Of a stretch of DNA of 12,202 bases, positions 1-6,927 are shown piece by piece. Origin of the DNA: Pseudomonadota bacterium. Its GTDB lineage: Bacteria; Pseudomonadota; Gammaproteobacteria; JAKAQQ01. A model generated the notes under the pieces. The model did no database searches. It was given only the letters and a program-made list of their open reading frames with translations, and had not been told where the DNA came from. A program made the translations under genes and the position numbers. The DNA lies in NCBI GenBank assembly GCA_021852325.1, contig JAJZNM010000096.1, forward strand, positions 1-12,202. The letters are read 5' to 3'. Position 1 is the stretch's first letter. Every line of letters starts with the position of its first letter.

Positions 1-989
1 ATGCCGCGGGGGATTTCGTGGTGGCGTGGGAGAGTTACGACCAAGTCTCGCCGACGAGCATATTTGACATCTATGCCGAGCGTTATGCCTCGAACGGCGC
101 GCCCTTGGGGAGTAACTTCCTGGTCAACACGTACACGAGCGGGAACCAGATGCTCCCATCGGTTGCGATGGACGCCACGGGGGATTTCGTGGTGAGCTGG
201 GAGAGTTACGGGCAGAGTGGGATACCGTATCAGTACGGAGACGTCTATGCGCAGCGTTACAGTGCGGGCGGGGCCGCACTCGGGTCAGAGTTTCTGGTCA
301 ATCCGAAGACATTGCCTTCTCCATTTACCATTGGTAGTGATACCGTACCCGATGTTGCCATGGACGCGACGGGGGATGTTGTGGTCGCCTGGCAGGAATA
401 TGCTGCCTACATCTCCAACTCGACTCGCCAACGTTTTGAGGGGATTGATGCCCAACGCTACCAGGGTGAGACTGCGGCGAACGCGGACGTGGCCGTGACG
501 GGGGTGAGCTCCGACAGTACGGTCACTCCGGGATCATCCTTCAGCGTGAGTTTCGAGGTGGTGAACCGGACGGCCCCCACGTTCGAGACGACGGATGCCT
601 ATCTCAACTCCTTCATCGGAGCAGTCTCGAACCCGACGATCACGGTGACCTTGGGGCAGGCGGCCACTATTCCGGCCGGAGGACTCGACTGGAGTTGCTC
701 GGGGAGCCAGACCACGAGCTTCACCTGCACCTATGTGGGCGTGGTGGCGGCCGGACAGTATTCGTCACCACTCATCGTGGGGCTCGTGGCGCCGCATACC
801 CCGGGGACGATCTCCTACGATGCGACAGTTGTGGGAAGCAGTGAGCCGGCCTTCACGGGTTCGGTCGCGGTGGCGAATCCGCCGGGCGGGAGCAGTGGCG
901 GGGGTGGGGGCGGTTTTGGCTGGATCGAGCTTCTGGGATTTGCCAGTCTGGGTTTCCTGAGACGCTTCGGAAGGAAAAGCGCAGCCTGA
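1..989 (+). CDS. C-terminal part of exported repeat protein with GlyGly-CTERM tail
   Basis: The reading frame is already open at base 3, so the gene starts outside the window. Three copies of a DATGDFVVSWESY-type repeat begin at about bases 1, 171 and 363 (spacing 57 and 64 residues). Each is followed by a D(V/I)YAQRY...GxxLGSEFLVN segment, except in the last, degenerate copy. Bases about 480-860 encode a beta-rich domain starting ADVAVTGVSSDSTVTPGSSF, like CARDB/DUF11 adhesion-type modules. The end is a glycine run, a short hydrophobic helix (WIELLGFASLGFL) and a basic tail (RRFGRK). That is the layout of GlyGly-CTERM sorting signals, which are recognised by rhombosortase in proteobacteria that have type II secretion. 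I infer a secreted or surface-attached protein; its ligand is unknown. The gene has no obvious partner downstream. The stop is TGA. Confidence 0.85.
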   Translation, partial: AAGDFVVAWESYDQVSPTSIFDIYAERYASNGAPLGSNFLVNTYTSGNQMLPSVAMDATGDFVVSWESYGQSGIPYQYGDVYAQRYSAGGAALGSEFLVNPKTLPSPFTIGSDTVPDVAMDATGDVVVAWQEYAAYISNSTRQRFEGIDAQRYQGETAANADVAVTGVSSDSTVTPGSSFSVSFEVVNRTAPTFETTDAYLNSFIGAVSNPTITVTLGQAATIPAGGLDWSCSGSQTTSFTCTYVGVVAAGQYSSPLIVGLVAPHTPGTISYDATVVGSSEPAFTGSVAVANPPGGSSGGGGGGFGWIELLGFASLGFLRRFGRKSAA

Positions 990-1121
990 AGCCGGTCCGC
1001 CTGGCAGGGGCACGCATGATGCGAACGGCAGATCCGGCGCGTGGGCCGGTCCCGGAGAATCCCGAGTTGTCGTCGAAAGTGGTGTACCGCCCTCCCGGGG
1101 TCTGGCAGGGGAGTTGAAGCG

Positions 1122-1571
1122 GTGTCCGTGACGGCTCCATCCAGTCTGACCGGTGCCAGCCGTACCATCATCCAGAATCCTGACGGGGTGGTCGTGAACA
1201 TGCGGGCCGATGTGCAAGCTGGTGCCACGATTGCATCGATTCCCGGATTTGACACATCGGAGTTGACGGCACAAGTTGATGTGACCGGAGGTTCCCTGTA
1301 CCCATCCGGAGGAGTGGCTGTCATCAGGTTGGTCGGCACCATTGGAGTTCTGACAGAAGACCAGCTTCCCTACGGGACCGCAGGCAATACGCTTTCTCTG
1401 ATTGATCCAGCTGACGTCAATGCATGGATGAACCCGAATATCAAAGGAGCGGATGCGGTAAGTTTTTCGGCCAAAGTCCCCGTCTTGCAGGCGGCAGGAT
1501 CTTCTGGGGTGAGTGTGGCCACACCGGTCTACTACGATGGTTTGTACCTTGTGGTTCATCCGGTTCATTGA
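1122..1571 (+). CDS. hypothetical beta-rich protein, 149 aa
   Basis: I do not recognise this family. The chosen start is GTG 1122, because AGGGGAG lies 8 bases upstream and the frame before it reads as Arg/Cys-rich non-coding sequence. An earlier ATG at 1041 has no such support. The product is rich in Val, Ala, Gly, Ser and Thr, has one Trp and no Cys, and has no signal peptide or membrane segment. Its alternating hydrophobic pattern (for example GVVVNMRADVQAGATIASI) suggests beta strands. It ends LYLVVHPVH. The long minus-strand frame over the same bases (765-1568) is His/Arg/Cys-rich and reads as a shadow. The gene follows the exported repeat protein after 132 bases and precedes a broken gene. 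Base use looks less GC-rich than in the genes after 2944. A structural or surface-associated role would be a guess. Confidence 0.6.
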   Translation: MSVTAPSSLTGASRTIIQNPDGVVVNMRADVQAGATIASIPGFDTSELTAQVDVTGGSLYPSGGVAVIRLVGTIGVLTEDQLPYGTAGNTLSLIDPADVNAWMNPNIKGADAVSFSAKVPVLQAAGSSGVSVATPVYYDGLYLVVHPVH

Positions 1572-1605
1572 AAGCGCCAGTCAAACGAATCAATACAGGA
1601 CCCAA

Positions 1606-2076
1606 ATGTCGACCCTGTCTCAAGTGCCAGCCAGTATGAGACCCACGGCAAGCCTCTCGGGGCGCCAAGGAAGACGCCCTTTTGTTCGATACGCATGGCT
1701 AGCCATAGGATGGGTCCTGCTCGGAGATGTGGCCATGATGCAAAGCAGCTTCGCCACAATACATCCAATCCGCGCCAAACAATTACTGTCAAAACCTCGT
1801 CATTGGCCCTGGCCGATGGGAACCGCAACTCGCGTGATCGATTTTGGGTTTTTCGTTTTTCGATCAGTCGGGCATGGATGCTGCCGAACAAGGAGCACCG
1901 ACCCCTCACACCGCTGCATTTCCGGGTGCTGACCCGAGGACAATCACGCAATTGGTCATGGAAGATACTTTCTGATCGCGCCTTGGGTAGGGCTTATCGA
2001 CGCTATGCCAGTAGCCGATTGGCCATCAGGTGGTCGCAGCTTTTCACACTTCTGCGCAAGGAGGAGCGCCGATTGA
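1606..2076 (+). pseudogene. probable broken small membrane/exported protein gene with two compensating frameshifts
   Basis: No single frame is open here, yet three pieces read like protein. From ATG 1606 (AGGA 5 bases upstream) one frame gives an N-terminus with a hydrophobic stretch, FVRYAWLAIGWVLLGDVAMM. Near the T-runs at 1845-1870 the sense-like reading moves by one base to the frame giving MDAAEQGAPTPHTAAF and ITQLVMEDTF (stop TGA 1973-1975). At about 1972 it moves back to the first frame, giving LIAPWVGLIDAMPVADWPSGG and ending at TGA 2074-2076. The two shifts cancel, so a single-base gain plus a single-base loss would explain the region. The end overlaps the next start as TGATG, which supports a real upstream gene. 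Alternatives are sequencing errors in homopolymers, or chance. The restored product would be about 156 residues and unknown. Confidence 0.35.
2059..2066 (+). promoter_or_regulatory. strong Shine-Dalgarno site deciding the 2076 start
   Basis: AAGGAGGA lies 9 bases before ATG 2076, and the stop of the upstream frame overlaps that ATG (TGATG). This favours 2076 over in-frame ATGs at 1695 and 1878, which have no clear Shine-Dalgarno sequence and open on Arg-rich sequence. Confidence 0.55.
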
Positions 2077-2717
2077 TGGATCACCGCCTGCCAGCTCTCA
2101 AGTTCACCATTCAGATGATTCCGGCAGATCGTCATTACTCAGAAAATTGCTACCGATTCTCCATGCACTTGTGTTATGCCTTCCCATATTTCCATACCCT
2201 AAAACAGCATGAAGCATGGTGGATTGAGGGAATGGATATAGCAGCCATGGATCTGGCTCACGAAGCCACCCTTGCGCTCGGCATGTATGGCGGCTTGATC
2301 CCATCGTCCGGAGATGGCGACGTCAAGGAAGCACAGGCGACCTTGTTCAACATGTACTTTGTCGCGTACCTAGACAATCGATTGCTCGCTCCTGCGGTTG
2401 ATGCTGTGATTCTGCCGCCCATGCAGTATGGGGTCAAGCTACGAGGCGAGTCATGGGGTGAGCATCATCTAACGGTCGGTACACAAGTTGCAGCATTGGC
2501 GTTACGTGATGCCTTCGGCGGGGAACGCCTGATATGCGAAGGCGATATCAACGGCCTCCGCATCTATCGGAAGGTCCTCTATCGCGCCCTTCATGATCCC
2601 CACTGGCTCGCCAGTTTGAGAAAAGCCGCCAAAAGCTCGCTTGTGCTTTCCTACCCTGACCAATCTCATCTGCTCCTGCTGGGTTGCCACATGGTCGCCG
2701 CATCATGGCTCCTGTGA
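2076..2717 (+). CDS. hypothetical protein, 213 aa
   Basis: I do not recognise the family. The frame extends upstream to 1695, but ATG 2076 is chosen for its Shine-Dalgarno sequence and TGATG overlap. The protein is soluble-looking and helical, with many aromatic residues and His. Notable stretches are ADRHYSENCYRFSMHLCYAFPYFH (residues about 17-40, in two pieces: ADRHYSENCY and RFSMHLCYAFPYFH), HEAWWIEGMDIAAMDLAHEATLALGMYGGL (45-74, again a run of acidic and hydrophobic helix), and PPMQYGVKLRGESWGEHH (114-131). The His/Glu/Asp density in HEAWW, EGMD, DLAHE and EHH would suit metal binding, but that is inference. It ends with a hydrophobic segment, LLLLGCHMVAASWLL. It is probably translated together with the broken gene before it. 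Base use is less GC-rich than in the genes to the right, so acquisition by transfer is possible. Confidence 0.6.
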   Translation: MDHRLPALKFTIQMIPADRHYSENCYRFSMHLCYAFPYFHTLKQHEAWWIEGMDIAAMDLAHEATLALGMYGGLIPSSGDGDVKEAQATLFNMYFVAYLDNRLLAPAVDAVILPPMQYGVKLRGESWGEHHLTVGTQVAALALRDAFGGERLICEGDINGLRIYRKVLYRALHDPHWLASLRKAAKSSLVLSYPDQSHLLLLGCHMVAASWLL

Positions 2718-2806
2718 AGGATTTTGGCTCTGTAGAGGGGAGTCAAGTTGACTTGAATTTCGAAGAGTGGGTTTGGAGTTCCAATTACGCTAATACCGCT
2801 CGTGCT

Positions 2807-2888
2807 CGGGAAGTCAACGATATTTGTGATCTGCGTTGATGTGGACCGGGCTTCGTCGAGCATCTATCCTGCAGATCGTCACTTCCCG
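2807..2888. repeat. imperfect inverted repeat in convergent intergenic gap
   Basis: CGGGAAGT (2807-2814) and GATCTGC (2828-2834) are answered by GCAGATC (2871-2877) and ACTTCCCG (2881-2888). The left arm carries about 10 extra bases between its two blocks. Weaker similarity continues outward on both sides. There is no T-run, so it is not a standard intrinsic terminator. The 226-base gap between the stops at 2717 and 2944 holds no other feature I can support. Confidence 0.5.
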
Positions 2889-2943
2889 TCGAGAGGGGTG
2901 GTGATGCATACACTGCCAGAACAACCAGAACTCACAATCCCGG

Positions 2944-4362
2944 CTAGGTGGGTCCACCCGGCTCTGCGCAGGCCGAGTCTGCCCCCCGAGGGGGCAGGAG
3001 TTTCCCGGGATTGAGGATCCCCGAGGGGTCGAACAGGGTCTTGAGGTCCCGCATGAGGTCAAGGGTCACCGGATCAAGCCCCGCGGCCATGAAAGGCCGT
3101 TTGCTGAGGCCAATCCCGTGTTCTCCCGAAATCGCACCATCCAAGCCGAGCACGGCTTCGAAGACTTCGCTAAGGGCGGATCGGGCACGGGCATCAGCTG
3201 CCGGATCGGCCGGGTCGAAGAGGAGATTCACATGAAGATTGCCGCTTCCGGCGTGACCGAAGGTCACGACCTCGGTCTTCTGGCGGCTGCCGATCGCAAA
3301 AACAGCATCGACCAGGGCGGGCAGCCGGCTCAGGGGAACCACCACATCCTCGTTGATTTTGCCCGGTGCCAGGCGTCTCAATGCGGGAGACAGGGACTTG
3401 CGTGCCAGCCAGAGGCTCTCACGTGCAGTTTCCTCATCGGCCCGCTCCAGATCGATCAATCCCTCCCGCGCGAGCAACGCTTCGAACATAGCGGTCTCGG
3501 GCGGCGTGAAGGGACGATTTTGCTCGAGTTCGATGAGGAGGAGTGCGCGGCCGGCTTCCGGGATCCCCGGGATTTCGGAGCGGATGAGCTGAAGGGCCCG
3601 TTCGTCGAGGAACTCGATCGCCGAGGGTGGAAGCGGCTGGTTCAGGATCGCACTGATCGCCCGGGTCGCTTCTTCGTAGCTTCGATAGACCGCGCGGTAG
3701 GTCAGGGAGTCACTCGCACAGGGCACGAGATGCAAAGTCGCCTCGGTGATCACGGCGAGTGTGCCCTCCGAGCCCACGAGGAGCCGGGTCAGGTCGTATC
3801 CCACTGAACTCTTCGGCGTGCGGACTCCGCACCGGAACGCGCGTCCCCGGCCATCGACGGCGACCAGGCCGAGCACGTGATCACGGGTTGTGCCGTAGCG
3901 GACGGCGCGCGGCCCTCCGGCATTGGTCGCGATGTTGCCGCCCACGGTCGAGTGGCTGGCCGATGAAGGATCAGGTGGCCAGAAAAGCCCCCGGGTCCTT
4001 GCCGTATGTTGAACGTCTGTGTTGAGTGCCCCGGGTTCGGTGACGATCAGCCGGTCATCCGGTGCGAACTCGAGGATGGCACGCATCCGCTCGGTCGAAA
4101 GCACCACCCCACCCTCGACCGGTACACTTGCACCCGTGGTATTGCTTCCAAGCCCGCGGGCAACGAGCGGGATCCGGTCCTTGGCCGCACAGGCCACGAT
4201 CGCCTCGACCTCTCCGGTCGCTTCGGGGAAGACGACGGCATCCGGACGGTGGTGGAGGCGGCTATTGTCGTAACTGTAGGCAAGCGTCGTTGCGGGATCC
4301 GTACGACAGCGCGTCTCGCCCAGGACCGACCGCAGGACATCCAGCGTGGAGTTCGGGATCAT
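2944..4362 (-). CDS. FAD-binding oxidase, GlcD / D-lactate dehydrogenase family
   Basis: This 472-residue protein is a flavoenzyme of the vanillyl-alcohol-oxidase/GlcD type, which oxidises D-2-hydroxyacids such as D-lactate or glycolate. The N-terminal FAD_binding_4 part shows RGLGSNTTGASVP (69-81) and TVGGNIATNAGGPRAVRYGT (139-158), the flavin-pyrophosphate region, then GYDLTRLLVGSEGTLAVITE (188-207). The C-terminal FAD-oxidase_C part shows GKINEDVVVP (334-343), FGHAGSGNLHVN (368-379), SGEHGIG (412-418) and LFDPSGILNPGKLLP (443-457). The His of GHAGSGNLH and the SGEHG His fit metal or substrate ligands of the family. Length is normal. The ATG overlaps the gmhA stop as ATGA, so translation is probably coupled. 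The exact substrate cannot be read from sequence. There is no signal peptide; it is expected to be cytoplasmic or peripheral to the membrane. Confidence 0.92.
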   Translation of the reverse strand: MIPNSTLDVLRSVLGETRCRTDPATTLAYSYDNSRLHHRPDAVVFPEATGEVEAIVACAAKDRIPLVARGLGSNTTGASVPVEGGVVLSTERMRAILEFAPDDRLIVTEPGALNTDVQHTARTRGLFWPPDPSSASHSTVGGNIATNAGGPRAVRYGTTRDHVLGLVAVDGRGRAFRCGVRTPKSSVGYDLTRLLVGSEGTLAVITEATLHLVPCASDSLTYRAVYRSYEEATRAISAILNQPLPPSAIEFLDERALQLIRSEIPGIPEAGRALLLIELEQNRPFTPPETAMFEALLAREGLIDLERADEETARESLWLARKSLSPALRRLAPGKINEDVVVPLSRLPALVDAVFAIGSRQKTEVVTFGHAGSGNLHVNLLFDPADPAADARARSALSEVFEAVLGLDGAISGEHGIGLSKRPFMAAGLDPVTLDLMRDLKTLFDPSGILNPGKLLPPRGADSACAEPGGPT

Positions 4363-4964
4363 GGCTCCCGGGCGGGTTGATCGATCACCGCACAGAGTGC
4401 ATGGAGGAGCAGGATGTGCATCTCCTGGATGCGGGCGGTTGTGCGGGAAGGCACTCGGAGTTCGATATCCGTCGCTCCGAGCAGGCGGGCCAGCGCCCCA
4501 CCGTCACGCCCGGTCAAGGCTACGGTCACGAGCCCACGAGCCTGGGCGACCTTGACCGCGGCGTTCACGTTTGCCGACTGCCCGCTCGTCGAGATCGCGA
4601 TCAGCGCATCACCGCCCTGGCCCAAGGCCTGGACTTGTTTGGCGAACACCTGTTCGTAGGCGTAGTCGTTGGCGATGGAGGTGAGCGTGGAACTGTCAGT
4701 CGTGAGGGCGATGGCCGGCAGGGGATCGCGTTCCCGCTCGAACCGGTTGAGCAGTTCGGCCGCAAAATGCTGCGCGTCCGCGGCGGACCCGCCATTGCCA
4801 CAGAGGAGGATCTTGTGGCCGTGCGCCAGGGTCTCGGCCAGCCTCGCCCCGGCCGCCGCGAGGGCCTGGGTGAGGAGGCTCCGACTCGCGGTCAGCACGT
4901 CCGCGTGTTCCTGGAACAGCCGGTCGATCATCTCGATCGTGGGGGGTGTGGGGTGGCTCGACAT
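4359..4964 (-). CDS. gmhA: phosphoheptose isomerase (SIS domain)
   Basis: This 201-residue SIS-domain protein should convert sedoheptulose 7-phosphate to glycero-manno-heptose 7-phosphate for LPS inner core. Sugar-phosphate loops are CGNGGSAADAQHFAAEL (55-71) and AISTSGQSANV (123-133), followed by VALTGRDGGALA. Overall it resembles E. coli DiaA strongly (NRFE-ER, LPAIAL-TD, ARIQEMH). However, it keeps Glu70 and His188, which align with the catalytic Glu65 and His180 of E. coli GmhA; DiaA has Ser and Asn there as I recall its sequence. That favours an active isomerase, though a DiaA-like role with DnaA is not excluded. The gene starts 78 bases after the LysR stop on the same strand and overlaps the FAD oxidase by ATGA. 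No strong Shine-Dalgarno sequence is seen. Confidence 0.88.
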   Translation of the reverse strand: MSSHPTPPTIEMIDRLFQEHADVLTASRSLLTQALAAAGARLAETLAHGHKILLCGNGGSAADAQHFAAELLNRFERERDPLPAIALTTDSSTLTSIANDYAYEQVFAKQVQALGQGGDALIAISTSGQSANVNAAVKVAQARGLVTVALTGRDGGALARLLGATDIELRVPSRTTARIQEMHILLLHALCAVIDQPAREP

Positions 4965-5009
4965 GGAAGGGTGACTCTCTCGTAGGATCGGGCGGGACTC
5001 GGTCCATGG

Positions 5010-5015
5010 ATTGTA
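5010..5015 (-). promoter_or_regulatory. possible -10 element for gmhA
   Basis: On the minus strand TACAAT lies 45 bases before the gmhA ATG, in the short gap after the LysR stop. No good -35 hexamer is found at 16-18 bases, so the promoter is weak or needs an activator, or the match is chance. The same TACAAT hexamer recurs before the dioxygenase and cytochrome c4 genes. Confidence 0.25.
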
Positions 5016-5042
5016 AAGCCTTTGGAGGGTGCGGATGGGCGA

Positions 5043-5963
5043 TCAGGTGAACCAGAAGTGGTCACCGCTCCGCGCGAGGATCTCCTCGATGAGTGCGGAG
5101 AGCGCCGGGCGGGAGGCCGCGAGTGGATCCTCGGCTGGATGGGCGAGATAGAGTTCGGTGGCTTCCTTGGGGCTGTGCGTGGCCCGCCGGGTCACCAGGA
5201 GACCTTGCGCGAGATCCTTCTGGATCAGGTGACGGGGCAGATGCCCGATTCCGAGACCGGCGAGGATGGCCAGGCGTTTCACATGCTGGTTGGGGACCCG
5301 GAGCAGGGGTTGACCGGGAAGGATGCCGAAACTCTGGGCTGCGAGCCCGCGGCTGCTGTCCGCGGCCGCCACGGCACGGTGGTGGCGCACGACCTCGGGC
5401 GTGAGGGGTTCAGGTGCTTTTGCGAGGGGATGATCCCGGGCGGTGACGAAGAGAAACTCGACGGTGCCGAGGAGGTGCAGTCGCCAGTCACCCGGTGGTG
5501 CGGCCTGGATGGTGACCCCGAGCGCGAGGTCGGAGCGCCTCGAGGCGAGGGCATCCCAGGCCCCCATGAGCACCTCCGTGGTCCAGATGAACTCCGTCAG
5601 CCGGTGATGCTTCGAGGATGCCGCCAGGAGATCGACCACCCGTTCGGGTGCGATGAGGTCGCTCACGGCGAGACGGATGCGGTGTTCGCCTCCCTGGCTG
5701 AGAAAGCCGAGCCGCTCGCTCCCGGCCTCGGCCACGCCGATGAGGGTTTCGGCCTCCTCGAGCACGATGGCACCAAAGGGCGTGAGTTCAAGACGGCGCC
5801 CGATCCGTTTGAAGAGCTTTTGTCCGAGCGTTTTTTCGAGTCCGGCGAGCTGGTAACTCAGGGTCGAGGCGGTGCGGTTGAGTTTGCGCGCCGCCTGGTT
5901 GAGACTCCGGCTTTCCGCGATGGTCACGAAATAGCGCAGCTGGGTCAGGTTCAGATTGATCAT
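5043..5963 (-). CDS. LysR-family transcriptional regulator
   Basis: This 306-residue protein has the normal LysR length. The winged helix-turn-helix spans residues about 6-65 (LTQLRYFVTIAESRSLNQAA, then TLSYQLAGLEKTLGQKLF and GRRLELTPFG). The linker helix follows to about residue 88. The effector-binding domain runs from IRLAVSDLIAPERVV to about residue 300. It is divergent from the dioxygenase-yceI-wrbA-hydrolase cluster, the usual arrangement for a LysR protein that controls its neighbours. A perfect TATAAT on the minus strand (6005-6000) would start its mRNA inside the 24-bp palindrome in the shared gap, which would fit autorepression. The effector is unknown; a catechol or quinone compound is an inference from the neighbours. 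The start has no Shine-Dalgarno sequence. A 335-codon plus-strand frame over it is a GC-driven shadow. Confidence 0.9.
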   Translation of the reverse strand: MINLNLTQLRYFVTIAESRSLNQAARKLNRTASTLSYQLAGLEKTLGQKLFKRIGRRLELTPFGAIVLEEAETLIGVAEAGSERLGFLSQGGEHRIRLAVSDLIAPERVVDLLAASSKHHRLTEFIWTTEVLMGAWDALASRRSDLALGVTIQAAPPGDWRLHLLGTVEFLFVTARDHPLAKAPEPLTPEVVRHHRAVAAADSSRGLAAQSFGILPGQPLLRVPNQHVKRLAILAGLGIGHLPRHLIQKDLAQGLLVTRRATHSPKEATELYLAHPAEDPLAASRPALSALIEEILARSGDHFWFT

Positions 5964-5978
5964 TTAATATATTCGAAC

Positions 5979-6002
5979 AATAAATCAAATATTTTATTTA
6001 TT
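5979..6002. promoter_or_regulatory. 24-bp near-perfect palindrome, probable LysR operator
   Basis: AATAAAT (5979-5985) mirrors ATTTATT (5996-6002), and the centre AAATATTT (5987-5994) is itself a perfect palindrome on the same axis. Eleven of the twelve base pairs match (C5986/T5995 is the exception). It lies in the AT-rich gap shared by the LysR gene and the dioxygenase gene, centred about 43 bases before the dioxygenase ATG, and overlaps the predicted LysR transcription start. Operator function is inferred from position and symmetry. Confidence 0.55.
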
Positions 6003-6005
6003 ATA
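6000..6005 (-). promoter_or_regulatory. -10 element for the LysR gene
   Basis: A perfect TATAAT reads on the minus strand 36 bases before the LysR ATG. It is inside or at the edge of the palindrome. No convincing -35 hexamer is present at the usual distance. Confidence 0.35.
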
Positions 6006-6021
6006 TCGACAAAGACGGCTG

Positions 6022-6027
6022 TACAAT
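6022..6027 (+). promoter_or_regulatory. -10 element for the dioxygenase cluster; implies leaderless mRNA
   Basis: TACAAT ends 6 bases before ATG 6034, so the transcription start would fall on or beside the start codon. No purine-rich ribosome site lies upstream. The -35 zone (about 5998-6004) is poor, as expected for an activator-dependent promoter. TCGACA at 6006-6011 resembles a -35 but is only 10 bases away. Confidence 0.45.
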
Positions 6028-6033
6028 AAACAA

Positions 6034-6927
6034 ATGGCGATGGCATCACCACGCACTCCCATCGGAATCCGGGACGACGCTTCCCGGGTACGGCGCGGGC
6101 GCGTCCTTTTCATCAGCCACGGCTCACCGCTCTATGCGGTCGAAGACAACCCGATCGTCCGGTTCTGGCGTACGCTTGGCAGCCAGATGCCTGCTTCGCT
6201 TGAGGCCGTGATCGTGATTTCGGCTCATGGCCAGGGTCGAGCGACCCTCCGGGGAGGCGGTCGCGACTCCGGGCTCGCGTTCGATTTCAGCGGCTTCCCG
6301 CAGACGTGTTACGAGGTGGGCTGGGCTCCTCCGGCCGGATACGAACGGCACGCCCAAATCGTTACGGATCTCGAGTCGGTCGGTCTCCGGGTCGATCCGG
6401 ATCCCGAAGGGCTTTTGGATCATGGTGTCTGGGTGCCGCTCCAGGCCATGTGGCCGAAACCCGTGCTTCCGGTCTTTTCCCTGGTCCTGCCCGAGGATCC
6501 TGATTTCGGTCACTGGTGGCAGTGGGGTGAGCGGCTCGCGTCACTCATCAACCGGCCCTATCTCTGGATCGCAAGTGGCGGGATCGTGCACAACCTGATG
6601 CGCCTCGACTGGAACCGACGCTTCGGCGCCGGTAGCGATTGGGCGGAATCCTTTGCGGACTGGGTGACCAGAAGGCTGGCAGATGGGGATCGCGATGCAA
6701 TCACGCACCCGGCGCAAGGCCCGGGTGGGGCGTGGGCGGTTCCCACCCCCGAGCATTATGCGCCCCTCGTGCTGGCCGCAGCCCTCACGGCGCCCGCAAG
6801 GCTCGTCCCCCTCTACCAGGGATTCGACTACGGGAGCCTCGCCCTCCATGTCTTCGGCGAGGCCCCTCCGCCGCCGGCCCCCGATCCTCTTTCCCGAGTC
6901 CCCTTGGAGGCCAACGCCCATGCCTAG
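6034..6927 (+). CDS. ygiD: 4,5-DOPA extradiol dioxygenase-like protein (LigB superfamily)
   Basis: This 297-residue protein belongs to the class III extradiol dioxygenases (DODA/YgiD), which open catechol-type rings with a non-haem metal. The four expected His ligands are present with family spacing: FISHGSP (His29), ISAHGQ (His65), GGIVHNL (His186) and PTPEHYAPL (His241), matching E. coli YgiD His22, 57, 177 and 234. LDHGVWVPL (129-137) is also a family signature. It is longer than YgiD through about 20 N-terminal residues and a proline-rich C-terminus (GEAPPPPAPDPL). No later start codon exists before the conserved core. The start is ATG 6034 (or ATG 6040), apparently leaderless. It overlaps the yceI-like gene by 8 bases and is divergent from the LysR gene, so it probably leads a four-gene operon. 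The natural substrate is unknown. Confidence 0.9.
   Translation: MAMASPRTPIGIRDDASRVRRGRVLFISHGSPLYAVEDNPIVRFWRTLGSQMPASLEAVIVISAHGQGRATLRGGGRDSGLAFDFSGFPQTCYEVGWAPPAGYERHAQIVTDLESVGLRVDPDPEGLLDHGVWVPLQAMWPKPVLPVFSLVLPEDPDFGHWWQWGERLASLINRPYLWIASGGIVHNLMRLDWNRRFGAGSDWAESFADWVTRRLADGDRDAITHPAQGPGGAWAVPTPEHYAPLVLAAALTAPARLVPLYQGFDYGSLALHVFGEAPPPPAPDPLSRVPLEANAHA

Noticed and set aside
765..1568. 267-codon minus-strand frame
   Set aside because: Its His/Arg/Cys-rich composition and lack of motifs contrast with the plausible plus-strand proteins over the same bases.
2059..2717. Transposase or IS remnant in the less GC-rich stretch
   Set aside because: No DDE, HUH or Tyr recombinase motif, no terminal inverted repeats at gene ends and no target-site duplication could be seen.
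2807..2888. Integron attC site
   Set aside because: The arms do not show the GTTRRRY / RYYYAAC core sites and no integrase or cassette layout is present.
5022..6029. 335-codon plus-strand open frame over the LysR gene
   Set aside because: It mirrors a well-supported LysR gene and has Gly/Glu/Arg-heavy shadow composition without domain signals; long antisense frames are common in GC-rich DNA.
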